DNA of 64,000 bases from Serratia nevei (lineage in GTDB: Bacteria; Pseudomonadota; Gammaproteobacteria; Enterobacterales; Enterobacteriaceae). Location: NCBI RefSeq assembly GCF_024160145.1, contig NZ_JAMYWQ010000001.1:356413-420412 (forward strand), given 5' to 3'. Of this stretch, positions 34,989 to 43,257 are shown piece after piece (position 1 is the first letter of the stretch; each line of letters opens with the position of its first letter). A program made the position numbers and the translations under genes. The notes below the pieces were generated by a model. It did no database searches and had not been told where the DNA came from. It worked only from the letters and a program-made list of their open reading frames with translations.

Positions 34989-36162
34989 TTTCGCCACCCC
35001 GATCGACCGCCACGGCACCTGGTGCACCCAGTGGGACTATATCGCCGACCGTTTCGGCAGCGCCGATCTGCTGCCGTTCACCATCTCCGATATGGATTTC
35101 GCCACCGCGCCGTGCATTCTCGAGGCGTTGCAACAGCGCCTGCAACACGGCGTGCTGGGGTACAGCCGCTGGCAGCACGAGGATTTTCTCGGCGCGCTGC
35201 GCCACTGGTATCAGCAACGTTTCAACGCCGCCATCGACACCGCGACGGCAGTATACGGCCCTTCCGTTATCTACATGGCGGCGCAGCTGATCCGCCAATG
35301 GTCCGTACCGGGCGACTACGTGGTGACCCATACTCCGGCCTACGACGCCTTCTACAAGGTGATCCTCGCCAACCAGCGCCAGCTGCTGGCCTGCCCGCTG
35401 CAAAAAGCCGGCGACGACTGGCGCTGCGACATGGCGCACCTTGAGGCCTTGCTGGCGCGGCCACAGACCAGGATCCTGCTGCTGTGCAGCCCGCATAACC
35501 CCACCGGCAAAGTGTGGCGCCGCGACGAGCTGCAGCAGATGGCCGAACTGTGCGAGCGCCATGACGTGCGCGTGATCAGCGATGAGATCCACATGGACAT
35601 GGTCTGGGGGGAACACCGCCATACGCCGTGGAGCCAGGTGGCGACCGGCGACTGGGCCCTGCTGACCTCCGGCTCCAAGAGTTTCAATATCCCGGCGCTG
35701 ACCGGCGCCTACGGCTTCATCAGCGACGACGCCAGCCGCGAAGCCTATTTCCAGCAGCTCAAGGCCCGCGACGGCCTCTCCTCGCCGGCGGTGCTGGCGG
35801 TGGCCGCGCACGTGGCCGCCTATCGCCACGGCGAACCCTGGTTGGATGCCCTGCGCGACTACCTGCAAGATAATCTGACCTACGTCGCCGAGCGGTTGGA
35901 GCAGGCGTTTCCCGCGCTGGGCTGGCGCCCGCCGCAGGCCACCTACCTGGCCTGGATCGATCTGCGGCCGTTGGCCGTTGACGATCGGGCGCTGCAGCAG
36001 GTGCTGATCGAGCGCGAAAAGGTGGCGATCATGCCGGGCTTTACCTACGGCGAGGAAGGCCGCGGATTCCTGCGCCTCAACGTCGGCTGCCCGCGCAGCA
36101 AGCTGGAAGCCGGCATGGATAAGCTGATCGCCGGATTGAGGTTGGTGCTGGACGCACAATAG
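34981..36162 (+). CDS. malY: MalY, PLP-dependent beta-cystathionase and maltose-regulon antagonist
   Basis: 393 residues, against 390 in E. coli. It is a fold-type I PLP enzyme: SPHNPTGKVW (about 170-179), ISDEIHMDMVW (Asp near 200) and the PLP-Lys in SGSKSFNIPALTGAYG (about 233). MalY cleaves cystathionine and, in E. coli, binds MalT and reduces mal gene expression. Translation is probably coupled to malX through the 8-base overlap. Confidence 0.93.
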   Translation: MFDFATPIDRHGTWCTQWDYIADRFGSADLLPFTISDMDFATAPCILEALQQRLQHGVLGYSRWQHEDFLGALRHWYQQRFNAAIDTATAVYGPSVIYMAAQLIRQWSVPGDYVVTHTPAYDAFYKVILANQRQLLACPLQKAGDDWRCDMAHLEALLARPQTRILLLCSPHNPTGKVWRRDELQQMAELCERHDVRVISDEIHMDMVWGEHRHTPWSQVATGDWALLTSGSKSFNIPALTGAYGFISDDASREAYFQQLKARDGLSSPAVLAVAAHVAAYRHGEPWLDALRDYLQDNLTYVAERLEQAFPALGWRPPQATYLAWIDLRPLAVDDRALQQVLIEREKVAIMPGFTYGEEGRGFLRLNVGCPRSKLEAGMDKLIAGLRLVLDAQ

Positions 36163-36167
36163 CGCGA

Positions 36168-36191
36168 GGGGGCGAGCCTCTGCCCGCCCCT
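36168..36191 (+). terminator. Candidate terminator after malY
   Basis: Arms GGGGCG (36169-36174) and CGCCCC (36185-36190), with a 10-base loop, are followed by TTGATT. It lies between convergent malY and the DUF4406 gene. Confidence 0.45.
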
Positions 36192-36194
36192 TGA

Positions 36195-36563
36195 TTACCC
36201 CTGAACAGGCGGGATTTCCTCCAGGCGGCGATAGACCGTCAGGCCCCGTTCGCTGGCCAGCCGCACGTCGTTATCGGCCCCCGCAGACGCGCCTTCGATG
36301 CGATACACCGCCTGACACTGCGCAATCAACCGGTGGGCTACCGGGTAAAGAAACGCCTCGCTCACCGCATCGCCAACCTGAGTGGAACCCGCCGCCGCCG
36401 CCAAAGGCAGCGCCAGCCACTCGCCGATCACCGGCACGTGCCCCCGCTGGTAAACCGCCAGCGCCGCCTGTTCCAGGCGTGCCAGATTGGCGGCGATACG
36501 CTGCGGATCGCCATCGGTGCCGCTGCGATAGGGGCCGGCGATCAGGATTTGTTGGGCTTTCAT
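36195..36563 (-). CDS. DUF4406-like (nucleoside deoxyribosyltransferase-fold) protein
   Basis: 122 residues. ILIAGPYRSGTDGDPQRIAANLARLEQAA at the N-terminus and a C-terminal GLTVYRRLEEIP resemble DUF4406 proteins and the wider nucleoside 2-deoxyribosyltransferase fold. In that group a Glu follows an S-x-GA segment; here the equivalent stretch is SAGADNDVRLA, lacking a clear Glu. Its activity is therefore uncertain. It overlaps the upstream NUDIX gene by 4 bases (ATGA), so the two are translationally coupled, pointing to nucleotide or nucleotide-sugar metabolism. Confidence 0.65.
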   Translation of the reverse strand: MKAQQILIAGPYRSGTDGDPQRIAANLARLEQAALAVYQRGHVPVIGEWLALPLAAAAGSTQVGDAVSEAFLYPVAHRLIAQCQAVYRIEGASAGADNDVRLASERGLTVYRRLEEIPPVQG

Positions 36564-37156
36564 TGGCTGTCCTCCAGCGTTCGGTTCAAGGCGACAAACT
36601 GCAACAGCATGATGGTCTTGGCGTCAACGATCGTGCCCTGGCGAACCGCCTGCAAAGCTTGCGCCAGCGGCAGCTCGATCACCTCCAGATCTTCCCCCTC
36701 CGCCGCCACCCCGCCACCCTCGTTGATGCGGTCGCCCGCCTGGTATTCACCGACGAAAAAGTGCAGCTTCTCGGTGACCGAGCCTGGGCTCATATAAGCT
36801 TCGAACACCTTCTCCACGTTCTGCACGAAATAGCCGGTTTCCTCTTCCGCTTCGGCGCGAATGCGCGCCTCCGGCGACGCGTTGTCCAGCAAGCCGGCGG
36901 CGGCCTCAATCAACATGCCGTCATGGCCGTTGACGAAGACCGGAAAGCGGAACTGGCGCGTCAGGATCACCGTTTGCGCCTGCCGGTTGAACAGCAAAAT
37001 CACCGCGCCATCGCCGCGATCGTAGGTCTCACGGCTCTGTCGCTGCCAAACGCCGTCGCGCCGCAGAAAATCAAAGGTGGTTTTTTTCAGCAGGTACCAG
37101 TCATCGGACAACACCCGGGTTTCGACAATGCGAACCCTGTCTTTGGTGGCTATCAT
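36560..37156 (-). CDS. nudK: NUDIX hydrolase, NudK-like (GDP-mannose hydrolase type)
   Basis: 198 residues. The Nudix region is AAAGLLDNASPEARIRAEAEEETGYFV (about 87-113), with the EAEEETG core intact. The upstream RQSRETYDRGDGAVILLFN and the MSPGSVTEKLHFFVGEY block match E. coli NudK (YffH). NudK splits GDP-mannose and similar sugar nucleotides into sugar phosphate and NMP. Position 7 of the box is Ser instead of the usual Glu. Start at 37156 (MIATKDRVRI) is preferred over far upstream ATGs that would run through the regulator's promoter. Confidence 0.85.
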   Translation of the reverse strand: MIATKDRVRIVETRVLSDDWYLLKKTTFDFLRRDGVWQRQSRETYDRGDGAVILLFNRQAQTVILTRQFRFPVFVNGHDGMLIEAAAGLLDNASPEARIRAEAEEETGYFVQNVEKVFEAYMSPGSVTEKLHFFVGEYQAGDRINEGGGVAAEGEDLEVIELPLAQALQAVRQGTIVDAKTIMLLQFVALNRTLEDSQ

Positions 37157-37189
37157 CGGTTTACTCCGCCATAGGAAGGAAATTGATAC

Positions 37190-37226
37190 TATCGTGCAAT
37201 TTCGTGTATGATCAAGATATTTCGTG
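37190..37226. promoter_or_regulatory. Helically phased TWTCGTG repeats between nudK and the DeoR-type gene
   Basis: Three direct copies of TWTCGTG begin at 37190, 37200 and 37220, that is 10 and 20 bases apart. Such phasing puts all three on the same DNA face. They sit in the 97-base divergent promoter region and are the best candidate operator for the adjacent DeoR-family regulator, whose relatives often use direct repeats. Confidence 0.55.
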
Positions 37227-37253
37227 CAGTCAAAATTTGAGAGGAAAATGCCC

Positions 37254-38009
37254 ATGTTGACCAGCCAGCGCAAGAAAATCATCCTGGAAAAACTGGCCCA
37301 GGACGGCCAGGTGTTGGCCAAGCAGCTCAGCGAAATGTTTGGGTTGTCGGAAGATACTGTCCGGCGCGATCTGCGCGAACTGGACGCCGAGGGGTTGCTG
37401 CAGCGGGTACATGGCGGCGCCCTGCCGGTTTCCTCTGCCATTGCCAGCTTCGCCGAGCGCAATCAGTTGGAATCCGGCGCCAAACGCGCGATCGCCAAAG
37501 CCGCGGCGGCGCTGATCGCCCCCGGCCAGGTAGCGATCATCGACGGTGGCACCACCTCTGCAGAGCTGGTCCGGCAGCTGCCGCGCAACCTGAACGCCAC
37601 TATTGTCACCCACAGCCCCAGCGTCGCCGTGGGCCTGGTCGATCACCCCACGGTCGAGGTGATCCTGATCGGCGGCCGGCTGTACAAGCATTCGATCGTC
37701 AGCGTTGGCGCCGCCGCGGTGGAGGCGATGTCGCATATTCGCGCCGATATCTATTTTATGGGCGTGACCGGCGTGCACCCCACCGCGGGGCTGAGCACCG
37801 GCGATCTGGAAGAGGCCTACATCAAGCGGGCGCTGGCGGCCCGCGCGGCGGAAACCGTGGTGCTGGCTTCAGCCGCCAAGCTTAACGCCGCCTCGCAGTA
37901 TGCGATCGGTGACATTACGCTGGCGCATACCATCATCGTTGAACGCGCCACCGACGACGCATTGATCGCACCGTTGCAGCAGGCGGGCGTCAGCGTGTTG
38001 AAAGCCTGA
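37254..38009 (+). CDS. DeoR/GlpR-family transcriptional regulator
   Basis: 251 residues. The N-terminal DeoR helix-turn-helix has LTSQRKKIILEKLAQDGQVLAKQLSEMF and LSEDTVRRDLRELDAEGLLQRVHGGAL (about 2-56). The sugar-phosphate-binding (ISOCOT) domain runs from about 75, with IIDGGTTSAELVRQLP, VEVILIGGRLY and AYIKRALA. Family effectors are phosphorylated sugars. Two in-frame ATG codons exist (37248 and 37254); the second is better spaced from GAGAGG. It is divergent from the nudK-DUF4406 unit, which it probably controls. Confidence 0.86.
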   Translation: MLTSQRKKIILEKLAQDGQVLAKQLSEMFGLSEDTVRRDLRELDAEGLLQRVHGGALPVSSAIASFAERNQLESGAKRAIAKAAAALIAPGQVAIIDGGTTSAELVRQLPRNLNATIVTHSPSVAVGLVDHPTVEVILIGGRLYKHSIVSVGAAAVEAMSHIRADIYFMGVTGVHPTAGLSTGDLEEAYIKRALAARAAETVVLASAAKLNAASQYAIGDITLAHTIIVERATDDALIAPLQQAGVSVLKA

Positions 38010-38043
38010 TTCACGACCATAATGCGATACACCTCGCATTATT

Positions 38044-38059
38044 TGTGATGTAAGTCACT
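38044..38059. promoter_or_regulatory. CRP-like site upstream of add
   Basis: TGTGATGTAAGTCACT fits the CRP consensus TGTGA-N6-TCACA with one mismatch and is flanked by A/T on both sides. It lies about 87 bases before the add start, consistent with an activating position if the add promoter starts near 38100. Confidence 0.6.
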
Positions 38060-38145
38060 TTTTTATGCAACGAGATGGCAAGTTTCATTCATTTGTTTTT
38101 ATACTGTTCTGCACTTTACCTACGATAAATTAGCGAGTGCCCAGC

Positions 38146-39144
38146 ATGATCGATCCCCGCCTACCGCTTACCGACATTCACCGCCATCTCGACGGCAACA
38201 TCCGCGCGCAGACCATTCTCGACCTCGGTCGCCAGTTCAATCTCGCCCTGCCGGCCAACGATTTGGAGAGCCTGCGCCCGCACGTGCAGATCACCCACGC
38301 CGAACCGGATCTGGTCAGCTTCCTGCAGAAACTGGACTGGGGTGTGGCGGTGCTGGGCGATCTGGACGCCTGCCGCCGCGTGGCCTATGAAAACGTCGAA
38401 GACGCCGCCAACGCCGGCCTGCACTACGCCGAGCTGCGTTTTTCCCCTTACTACATGGCGATGAAGCACCAACTGCCGGTTGCCGGCGTGGTGGAAGCGG
38501 TGATCGACGGGATCCGCTCAGGCTGCCGCGATCGCGACATCGACATTCGCCTGATCGGCATCATGAGCCGCACCTTTGGCGAGGCCGCCTGTCTGCAGGA
38601 ATTGGAAGGGTTGCTGGCGCACCGCGACGGCATTACCGCGCTGGATTTGGCGGGCGATGAGCTGGGCTTCCCCGGCAGCCTGTTCCTCAACCACTTCAAC
38701 CGCGCGCGCGACGCCGGCCTGCGCATCACCGTGCACGCGGGCGAAGCCGCCGGCCCGGAAAGCATTTGGCAGGCGATCCGCGAGCTGGGCGCCGAGCGTA
38801 TCGGCCACGGGGTGAAAGCGGTCGAAGATCCGGCGCTGATGGATTTCCTGGCGGAACACGGCATCGGCATCGAGTCCTGCCTGACCTCCAACATCCAGAC
38901 CAGCACCGTGCCTTCGCTGGCGCAGCATCCGCTGGGCACCTTCCTGCGTCACGGCGTACTGGCGTCGATCAACACCGACGATCCGGCGGTTCAGGGCATC
39001 GAGATCGAGCACGAATACCGCGTCGCCGCGCCGCAGGCCGGGCTGACGCCGGAGGAAATCCGCACCGCGCAGGAAAACGGCCTCAAGCTGGCGTTCCTCA
39101 GCGAGCAGGAAAAACGGGCGCTGCGCGCCAAAGTTCAGGGTTAA
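38146..39144 (+). CDS. add: Adenosine deaminase
   Basis: 332 residues, against 333 in E. coli Add. Zinc ligands and catalytic motifs are [10 protein letters not shown] (about 10-19), [10 protein letters not shown] (His and Glu, about 196-205) and [11 protein letters not shown] (Asp, about 275-285). It deaminates adenosine and deoxyadenosine to inosine forms in purine salvage. ATG at 38146 gives [18 protein letters not shown], matching the family; a GTG nine bases upstream is also in frame. The order malY - (insert) - add is E. coli-like, with the DeoR/NUDIX group inserted between. Confidence 0.95.
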   Translation: MIDPRLPLTDIHRHLDGNIRAQTILDLGRQFNLALPANDLESLRPHVQITHAEPDLVSFLQKLDWGVAVLGDLDACRRVAYENVEDAANAGLHYAELRFSPYYMAMKHQLPVAGVVEAVIDGIRSGCRDRDIDIRLIGIMSRTFGEAACLQELEGLLAHRDGITALDLAGDELGFPGSLFLNHFNRARDAGLRITVHAGEAAGPESIWQAIRELGAERIGHGVKAVEDPALMDFLAEHGIGIESCLTSNIQTSTVPSLAQHPLGTFLRHGVLASINTDDPAVQGIEIEHEYRVAAPQAGLTPEEIRTAQENGLKLAFLSEQEKRALRAKVQG

Positions 39145-39151
39145 CGCTCTT

Positions 39152-39175
39152 GATGGGCGCGATCATGCGCCCATC
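39152..39175. terminator. Bidirectional hairpin between add and the SBF carrier
   Basis: GATGGGCGC (39152-39160) pairs perfectly with GCGCCCATC (39167-39175) around GATCAT. It sits between the convergent stops of add and the carrier gene; T-runs are poor. Confidence 0.6.
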
Positions 39176-39176
39176 G

Positions 39177-40181
39177 TCATTTGGCTGCCAGCGCTTCCGC
39201 CTCGGCCCGCTGTTTGGCGGTTTTACGCGCATAGCGCTGCGCCAGCACCGCGCACACCATCAGCTGCACCTGGTGGAAAATCATCAGCGGCAGCACCATG
39301 GCACCCACCGCCGCGGCCGGAAACAGCACGTTGGCCATCGGGATGCCGTTCGCCAGGCTCTTTTTCGAGCCGCAGAAGACGATGGTGATCTCATCGGCGG
39401 TATTGAAGCCCAGCCAACGCGCCGCATAGGTGTTGATCACCAGCACCACCGTCAGCAGCACCAGCGACATCACCAGAATGGTCAGCAGCGACCAGCCGTC
39501 GATGCGGTGCCAAATCCCTTCCACCACCGCCGCACTGAACGCGGTGTACACCACCAGCAGGATCGACGAACGGTCGGTCAGGTTGATCAGCTTGCGATGG
39601 CGATCGACCCACTTGCCGATCAGCGGCCGTGTCAGGTGACCGACCACGAACGGCACCATCAGTTGCAGAATGATTGAACCGATGGCGTGCAGCACGTCGG
39701 TATTGCCGCCCTGGGTATGCATCAGCGCCCCCACCAGCAGCGGCGACAGGAACACGCCGAGAATGCTCGACGCCGAGGCGCTGCAGATCGCCGCCGCCAC
39801 GTTGCCGCCCGCGGCCGAGGTAAAGGCGATGGCCGATTGCACCGTGGCCGGCAGTGCGCACAGGTAGAGGAAGCCGAGATAGACCGTCGGCGTCATGATG
39901 CCCGGCACCAGCAGGTTCATCGCCAGCCCAAGCAGCGGAAACAGCGCAAAGGTGCTGAGGAACACCAGCAGATGCAGCTTCCAGTGGCTCATGCCGGCGA
40001 CGATCGCCTCGCGCGACAGCTTGGCGCCGTGCATAAAGAACAGCAGCGCAATGGCGGCGGTGGTCAGGTGTTCAAAGAAGGTTTTCCAGATGCCTTCGCA
40101 GGGGAACAGCGAGGCGACGATCACCACCAAAATCAGGACCAGCAAAAATTTATCAATGCGCAAACGCTGCAACCAGGACAT
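39177..40181 (-). CDS. Bile acid:sodium symporter family (SBF/YfeH-like) carrier
   Basis: 334 residues with about ten membrane segments of the BASS fold. These include FFMHGAKLSREAI, LCALPATVQSAIAFTSAAGGN (the discontinuous-helix region) and VFCGSKKSLANGIPMA. This subgroup resembles E. coli YfeH and is probably a Na+-driven carrier for an organic anion; the substrate is unknown. Start at 40181 has AAGGAA upstream. A terminator separates it from ydgJ. Confidence 0.8.
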   Translation of the reverse strand: MSWLQRLRIDKFLLVLILVVIVASLFPCEGIWKTFFEHLTTAAIALLFFMHGAKLSREAIVAGMSHWKLHLLVFLSTFALFPLLGLAMNLLVPGIMTPTVYLGFLYLCALPATVQSAIAFTSAAGGNVAAAICSASASSILGVFLSPLLVGALMHTQGGNTDVLHAIGSIILQLMVPFVVGHLTRPLIGKWVDRHRKLINLTDRSSILLVVYTAFSAAVVEGIWHRIDGWSLLTILVMSLVLLTVVLVINTYAARWLGFNTADEITIVFCGSKKSLANGIPMANVLFPAAAVGAMVLPLMIFHQVQLMVCAVLAQRYARKTAKQRAEAEALAAK

Positions 40182-40210
40182 GAAACGGATTTCCTTGCAC
40201 GTAAAGTCGT

Positions 40211-40236
40211 AAAAAGGCCCGACGTTGCGCCGGGCC
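40211..40236 (-). terminator. Terminator after ydgJ
   Basis: Arms GGCCCG (40216-40221) and CGGGCC (40231-40236) are followed on the minus strand by TTTTTA. This separates ydgJ from the downstream carrier gene. Confidence 0.7.
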
Positions 40237-40255
40237 ACTGGAGAAACGGGCGGTA

Positions 40256-41296
40256 TCAGGCCACCGGCAGCGCCTGCTGCAGCCGGGCCGATTCCAACCC
40301 CAGTTCAATCAATGCCATCACCGCGATGGCGTCGGCGGCCGGCACCGGGTTTTCGCCGGTGCCGGCGATCGCTTCGCGCACCGCGGCGTAATAAGCCGGA
40401 TAATTGCCGGGAATGTTGAGCAGCGGTTGCTCCGCCAGCAGATCGCCACGTGACAGCGTCACCACGCCGTCGCGCATGTCATAGCCCCAATCGGCCTGCG
40501 GCAGGCGCTCGCCGGCCTTCAGCCGGTCTTCCTGCGGATCCAGGCCGTATTTGATATAGCTGCCGTGGGTGCCATGCACCACGTAGCGCGGGCTCTCCGC
40601 CGCCGCCAGCATGCTGGCGTGCAGCACCACGCGACGATCGCCATAGCTCAGCAGCGCGTGGAAATAATCCACCGCCTGCGCCCCCGGCCGCAGCTCCCCC
40701 AGATCAACGAACAGCCGGTCGGGCTTGCCGAAGAGTTGCAGCGTCTGATCGAGCAAATGCGGCCCCAAATCGTACCAGATTCCGCTGCCGACGCCGCCTT
40801 GTTCGCGCCAGCGCTGGCGCACCTGCGGCCGGTAGCGATCGAAATGCGACTCGAAATAGACCACCTCGCCCAGCGCACCCTCATTCAGCAGCGCTTTGAG
40901 GGTGAGAAAATCGCTGTCCCAACGGCGGTTGTGGAACACCGACAGCAGCAAACCGCTCTGCTGCGCCTGCTGTTGCAGCGTCTGCGCCTGTGACAATGTC
41001 ACGGTAAACGGTTTATCCACCACCACGTGCTTGCCGGCGGCCAGCGCCTGCTGCGCCAGCGGGAAATGCGTCTCGTTGGGAGTGGGGATCACGATCAGAT
41101 CGAGGGTCGGATCGGCGAACAGCGCCTGCGCATCGCCCACCACCGCCATCGACGGCCAGTCGGCATGCACTTTGCCGGCATCGCTGCTGGCAACGGCGGC
41201 CAGCTCGAGCCCCGGTGTACCGGCGATCAGCGGCGCATGAAAGGTTTTGCCGGCGTAGCCGTAACCGACCAGCCCGACACGAATTTTTTCAGCCAT
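40256..41296 (-). CDS. ydgJ: Gfo/Idh/MocA-family oxidoreductase YdgJ
   Basis: 346 residues. The Rossmann motif is VGLVGYGYAGKTFHAPLI (about 6-23). The EKP-type motif reads VVVDKPFTV (about 94-102), where Lys-Pro is typical, and GSGIWYDLGPHLLDQTL (about 170-186) carries the catalytic Asp/His region. It probably oxidises or reduces a sugar or polyol with NAD(P); the substrate is unknown. Start at 41296 (MAEKIRVGLVGYG) is chosen from the fold. Order add - ydgJ - ydgK is as in E. coli, but blr and cnu are missing from the 231-base gap. Confidence 0.87.
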   Translation of the reverse strand: MAEKIRVGLVGYGYAGKTFHAPLIAGTPGLELAAVASSDAGKVHADWPSMAVVGDAQALFADPTLDLIVIPTPNETHFPLAQQALAAGKHVVVDKPFTVTLSQAQTLQQQAQQSGLLLSVFHNRRWDSDFLTLKALLNEGALGEVVYFESHFDRYRPQVRQRWREQGGVGSGIWYDLGPHLLDQTLQLFGKPDRLFVDLGELRPGAQAVDYFHALLSYGDRRVVLHASMLAAAESPRYVVHGTHGSYIKYGLDPQEDRLKAGERLPQADWGYDMRDGVVTLSRGDLLAEQPLLNIPGNYPAYYAAVREAIAGTGENPVPAADAIAVMALIELGLESARLQQALPVA

Positions 41297-41527
41297 GGGA
41301 TTTCCTCTTGCAGGCTCACGACAGACCTTTCGATTTGACACCATGCGGCCGGACGGAACAAGAAGTAAATGAGATGTTAATTCGACGCGGGCTCAATACG
41401 GCGTCGAGTGGCCAAACGTGCGGCCACGCGCCGCGATGCCGCGCTATCCGGTTGATAGAGATGACGAAGCCCGCATTACCCGCTAAGCTATGCCGCCTGT
41501 GATCCCCGTTTCAATCAGGAAGCCTTT

Positions 41528-41968
41528 ATGTCTCAAGCTGAATACTCTCGTATCGGCGGTTGGTTGCTGGCCCCGATGGCCTATCTGATCGTCACCCTGC
41601 TCAGCGCCAGCCTGATGCTGCTCCTGTACGCCATGGCGATCTTTATGCCCGAGTCGCGCGACTACCTGCTGACCAACGCCCAGGCGTTTACCCTGCAGTG
41701 GTATTTTTCGGTGCTGACCACGCTCTTGATGTGGTGCTTCACCCTGTGGTTGCTGTGGCTGTTTTGCCAGCGCTCGCAGCGCTTCCCCAAGCTGTTCTTG
41801 CTGTGGCTGCTGATCACGGTGATCCTGGCGGTGAAAGCCTTCGCCTTCGCGCCGGTGCCGGATGAAGTGGCGGTGCGCAGCCTCGGCTGGCCGCTGCTGA
41901 TGGCGGCGTTGCTGGTGCCTTACATCAAGCGCTCGCAGCGGGTCAAAGGGACCTTTACCGAACGTTAA
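41528..41968 (+). CDS. ydgK: YdgK, DUF2569 inner-membrane protein
   Basis: 146 residues with four membrane segments. The family opening IGGWLLAPMAYLIVTLLSA (about 9-27) is present, as is the third-helix stretch WCFTLWLLWLFCQRSQRFPKLFLLWLL. Function is unknown. It lies just upstream of rsxA on the same strand, as in E. coli, with a 135-base gap that may hold a separate rsx promoter. Confidence 0.85.
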   Translation: MSQAEYSRIGGWLLAPMAYLIVTLLSASLMLLLYAMAIFMPESRDYLLTNAQAFTLQWYFSVLTTLLMWCFTLWLLWLFCQRSQRFPKLFLLWLLITVILAVKAFAFAPVPDEVAVRSLGWPLLMAALLVPYIKRSQRVKGTFTER

Positions 41969-42103
41969 AGGCGGTTGCAGCACGTTTTATTGGGTGATTT
42001 GTGTAAATTTTCACCAAAAAAGGCAATACCCCTGCGATTCATATGTTGTCGTCCGGCCGCCGATTCCCGATAATAGGCGGCTTTTATTTTTTTAGGCATC
42101 GCA

Positions 42104-42685
42104 ATGACCGAATACCTGCTCCTGTTTGTCGGCACCGTACTGGTGAACAACTTCGTTCTGGTGAAGTTTCTTGGCCTGTGCCCGTTCCTCGGCGTTTCCA
42201 AGAAGCTGGAAAGCGCCATCGGCATGGGAATGGCCACCACCTTCGTCATGACGCTGGCCTCCGTCAGCGCCTGGGTGATCAACACCTTTATTCTGGTTCC
42301 GCTGGATCTGGTTTACCTGCGCACGCTCTCCTTCATTCTGGTGATCGCCGTGGTCGTGCAGTTCACCGAGATGGTGGTGCGCAAAACCAGCCCGGCGCTC
42401 TACCGCCTGCTGGGCATCTTCCTGCCGCTGATCACCACCAACTGCGCGGTGCTGGGCGTGGCATTGCTTAACGTTAACCTCGGCTACAACTTCCTGCAGT
42501 CCGCCGTTTACGGTTTCAGCGCCGCCGCCGGTTTCTCGCTGGTGATGGTGCTGTTCGCCGCCATTCGCGAACGCCTGGCGGTCGCCGACGTGCCGGCGCC
42601 GTTCCGCGGCTCCTCGATCGCGCTGATCACTGCCGGGCTGATGTCGCTGGCCTTTATGGGCTTTACCGGGCTGGTGAAATTCTAA
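42104..42685 (+). CDS. rsxA: RsxA, membrane subunit of the SoxR-reducing (Rnf-type) complex
   Basis: 193 residues with six membrane segments, near identical in length to E. coli RsxA. Conserved features are [22 protein letters not shown] and [16 protein letters not shown], whose Cys residues ligate an iron-sulfur centre shared with RsxE. The Rsx complex uses NAD(P)H or ion gradient energy to reduce SoxR and keep soxS off. The stop overlaps the rsxB start by one base. Confidence 0.95.
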   Translation: MTEYLLLFVGTVLVNNFVLVKFLGLCPFLGVSKKLESAIGMGMATTFVMTLASVSAWVINTFILVPLDLVYLRTLSFILVIAVVVQFTEMVVRKTSPALYRLLGIFLPLITTNCAVLGVALLNVNLGYNFLQSAVYGFSAAAGFSLVMVLFAAIRERLAVADVPAPFRGSSIALITAGLMSLAFMGFTGLVKF

Positions 42686-43257
42686 TGACTGCGTTGTGGA
42701 TCGCTATCGCGGCTCTGAGCGCGCTCGGGCTGCTGTTCGGACTGGTGCTGGGCTACGCCGCGCGCCGTTTTGAGGTGGAAGAGGATCCGGTCGCCGAGCA
42801 GGTCGACGCGATCCTGCCGCAGAGCCAGTGCGGCCAGTGCGGCTACCCCGGTTGCCGCCCCTACGCCGAGGCGGTGGCCAACGGCGAGATGATCAACAAA
42901 TGCGCGCCGGGCGGCGAACAGGTGATGCTGAAACTGGCGGAGCTGCTCAACGTCGAGCCGCAGCCGCTGGGCAGCGAAGCCGCCGCCGAGCCGGAGCGTA
43001 AGGTGGCCTATATCGACGAGGCCAACTGTATCGGCTGCACCAAGTGCATTCAGGCCTGCCCGGTGGACGCCATCGTCGGCGCCACCCGCGCCATGCACAC
43101 CGTCATCACCGACCTCTGCACCGGCTGCGATCTGTGCGTCGCCCCTTGCCCTACCGACTGTATTGAAATGAGACCGGTCGCCACCACCACCGCCAACTGG
43201 AAGTGGGACATGAAGACGATCCCGGTGCAAGTGATCCACGTGGAGCAACATGCTTAA
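42685..43257 (+). CDS. rsxB: RsxB, ferredoxin-like subunit of the Rsx complex
   Basis: 190 residues. An N-terminal membrane helix (about 3-25) is followed by a 4Fe-4S motif [15 protein letters not shown] (about 48-62) and two ferredoxin-type clusters [12 protein letters not shown] and [12 protein letters not shown]. It passes electrons within the Rnf/Rsx complex. It overlaps rsxC by 8 bases. Confidence 0.95.
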   Translation: MTALWIAIAALSALGLLFGLVLGYAARRFEVEEDPVAEQVDAILPQSQCGQCGYPGCRPYAEAVANGEMINKCAPGGEQVMLKLAELLNVEPQPLGSEAAAEPERKVAYIDEANCIGCTKCIQACPVDAIVGATRAMHTVITDLCTGCDLCVAPCPTDCIEMRPVATTTANWKWDMKTIPVQVIHVEQHA

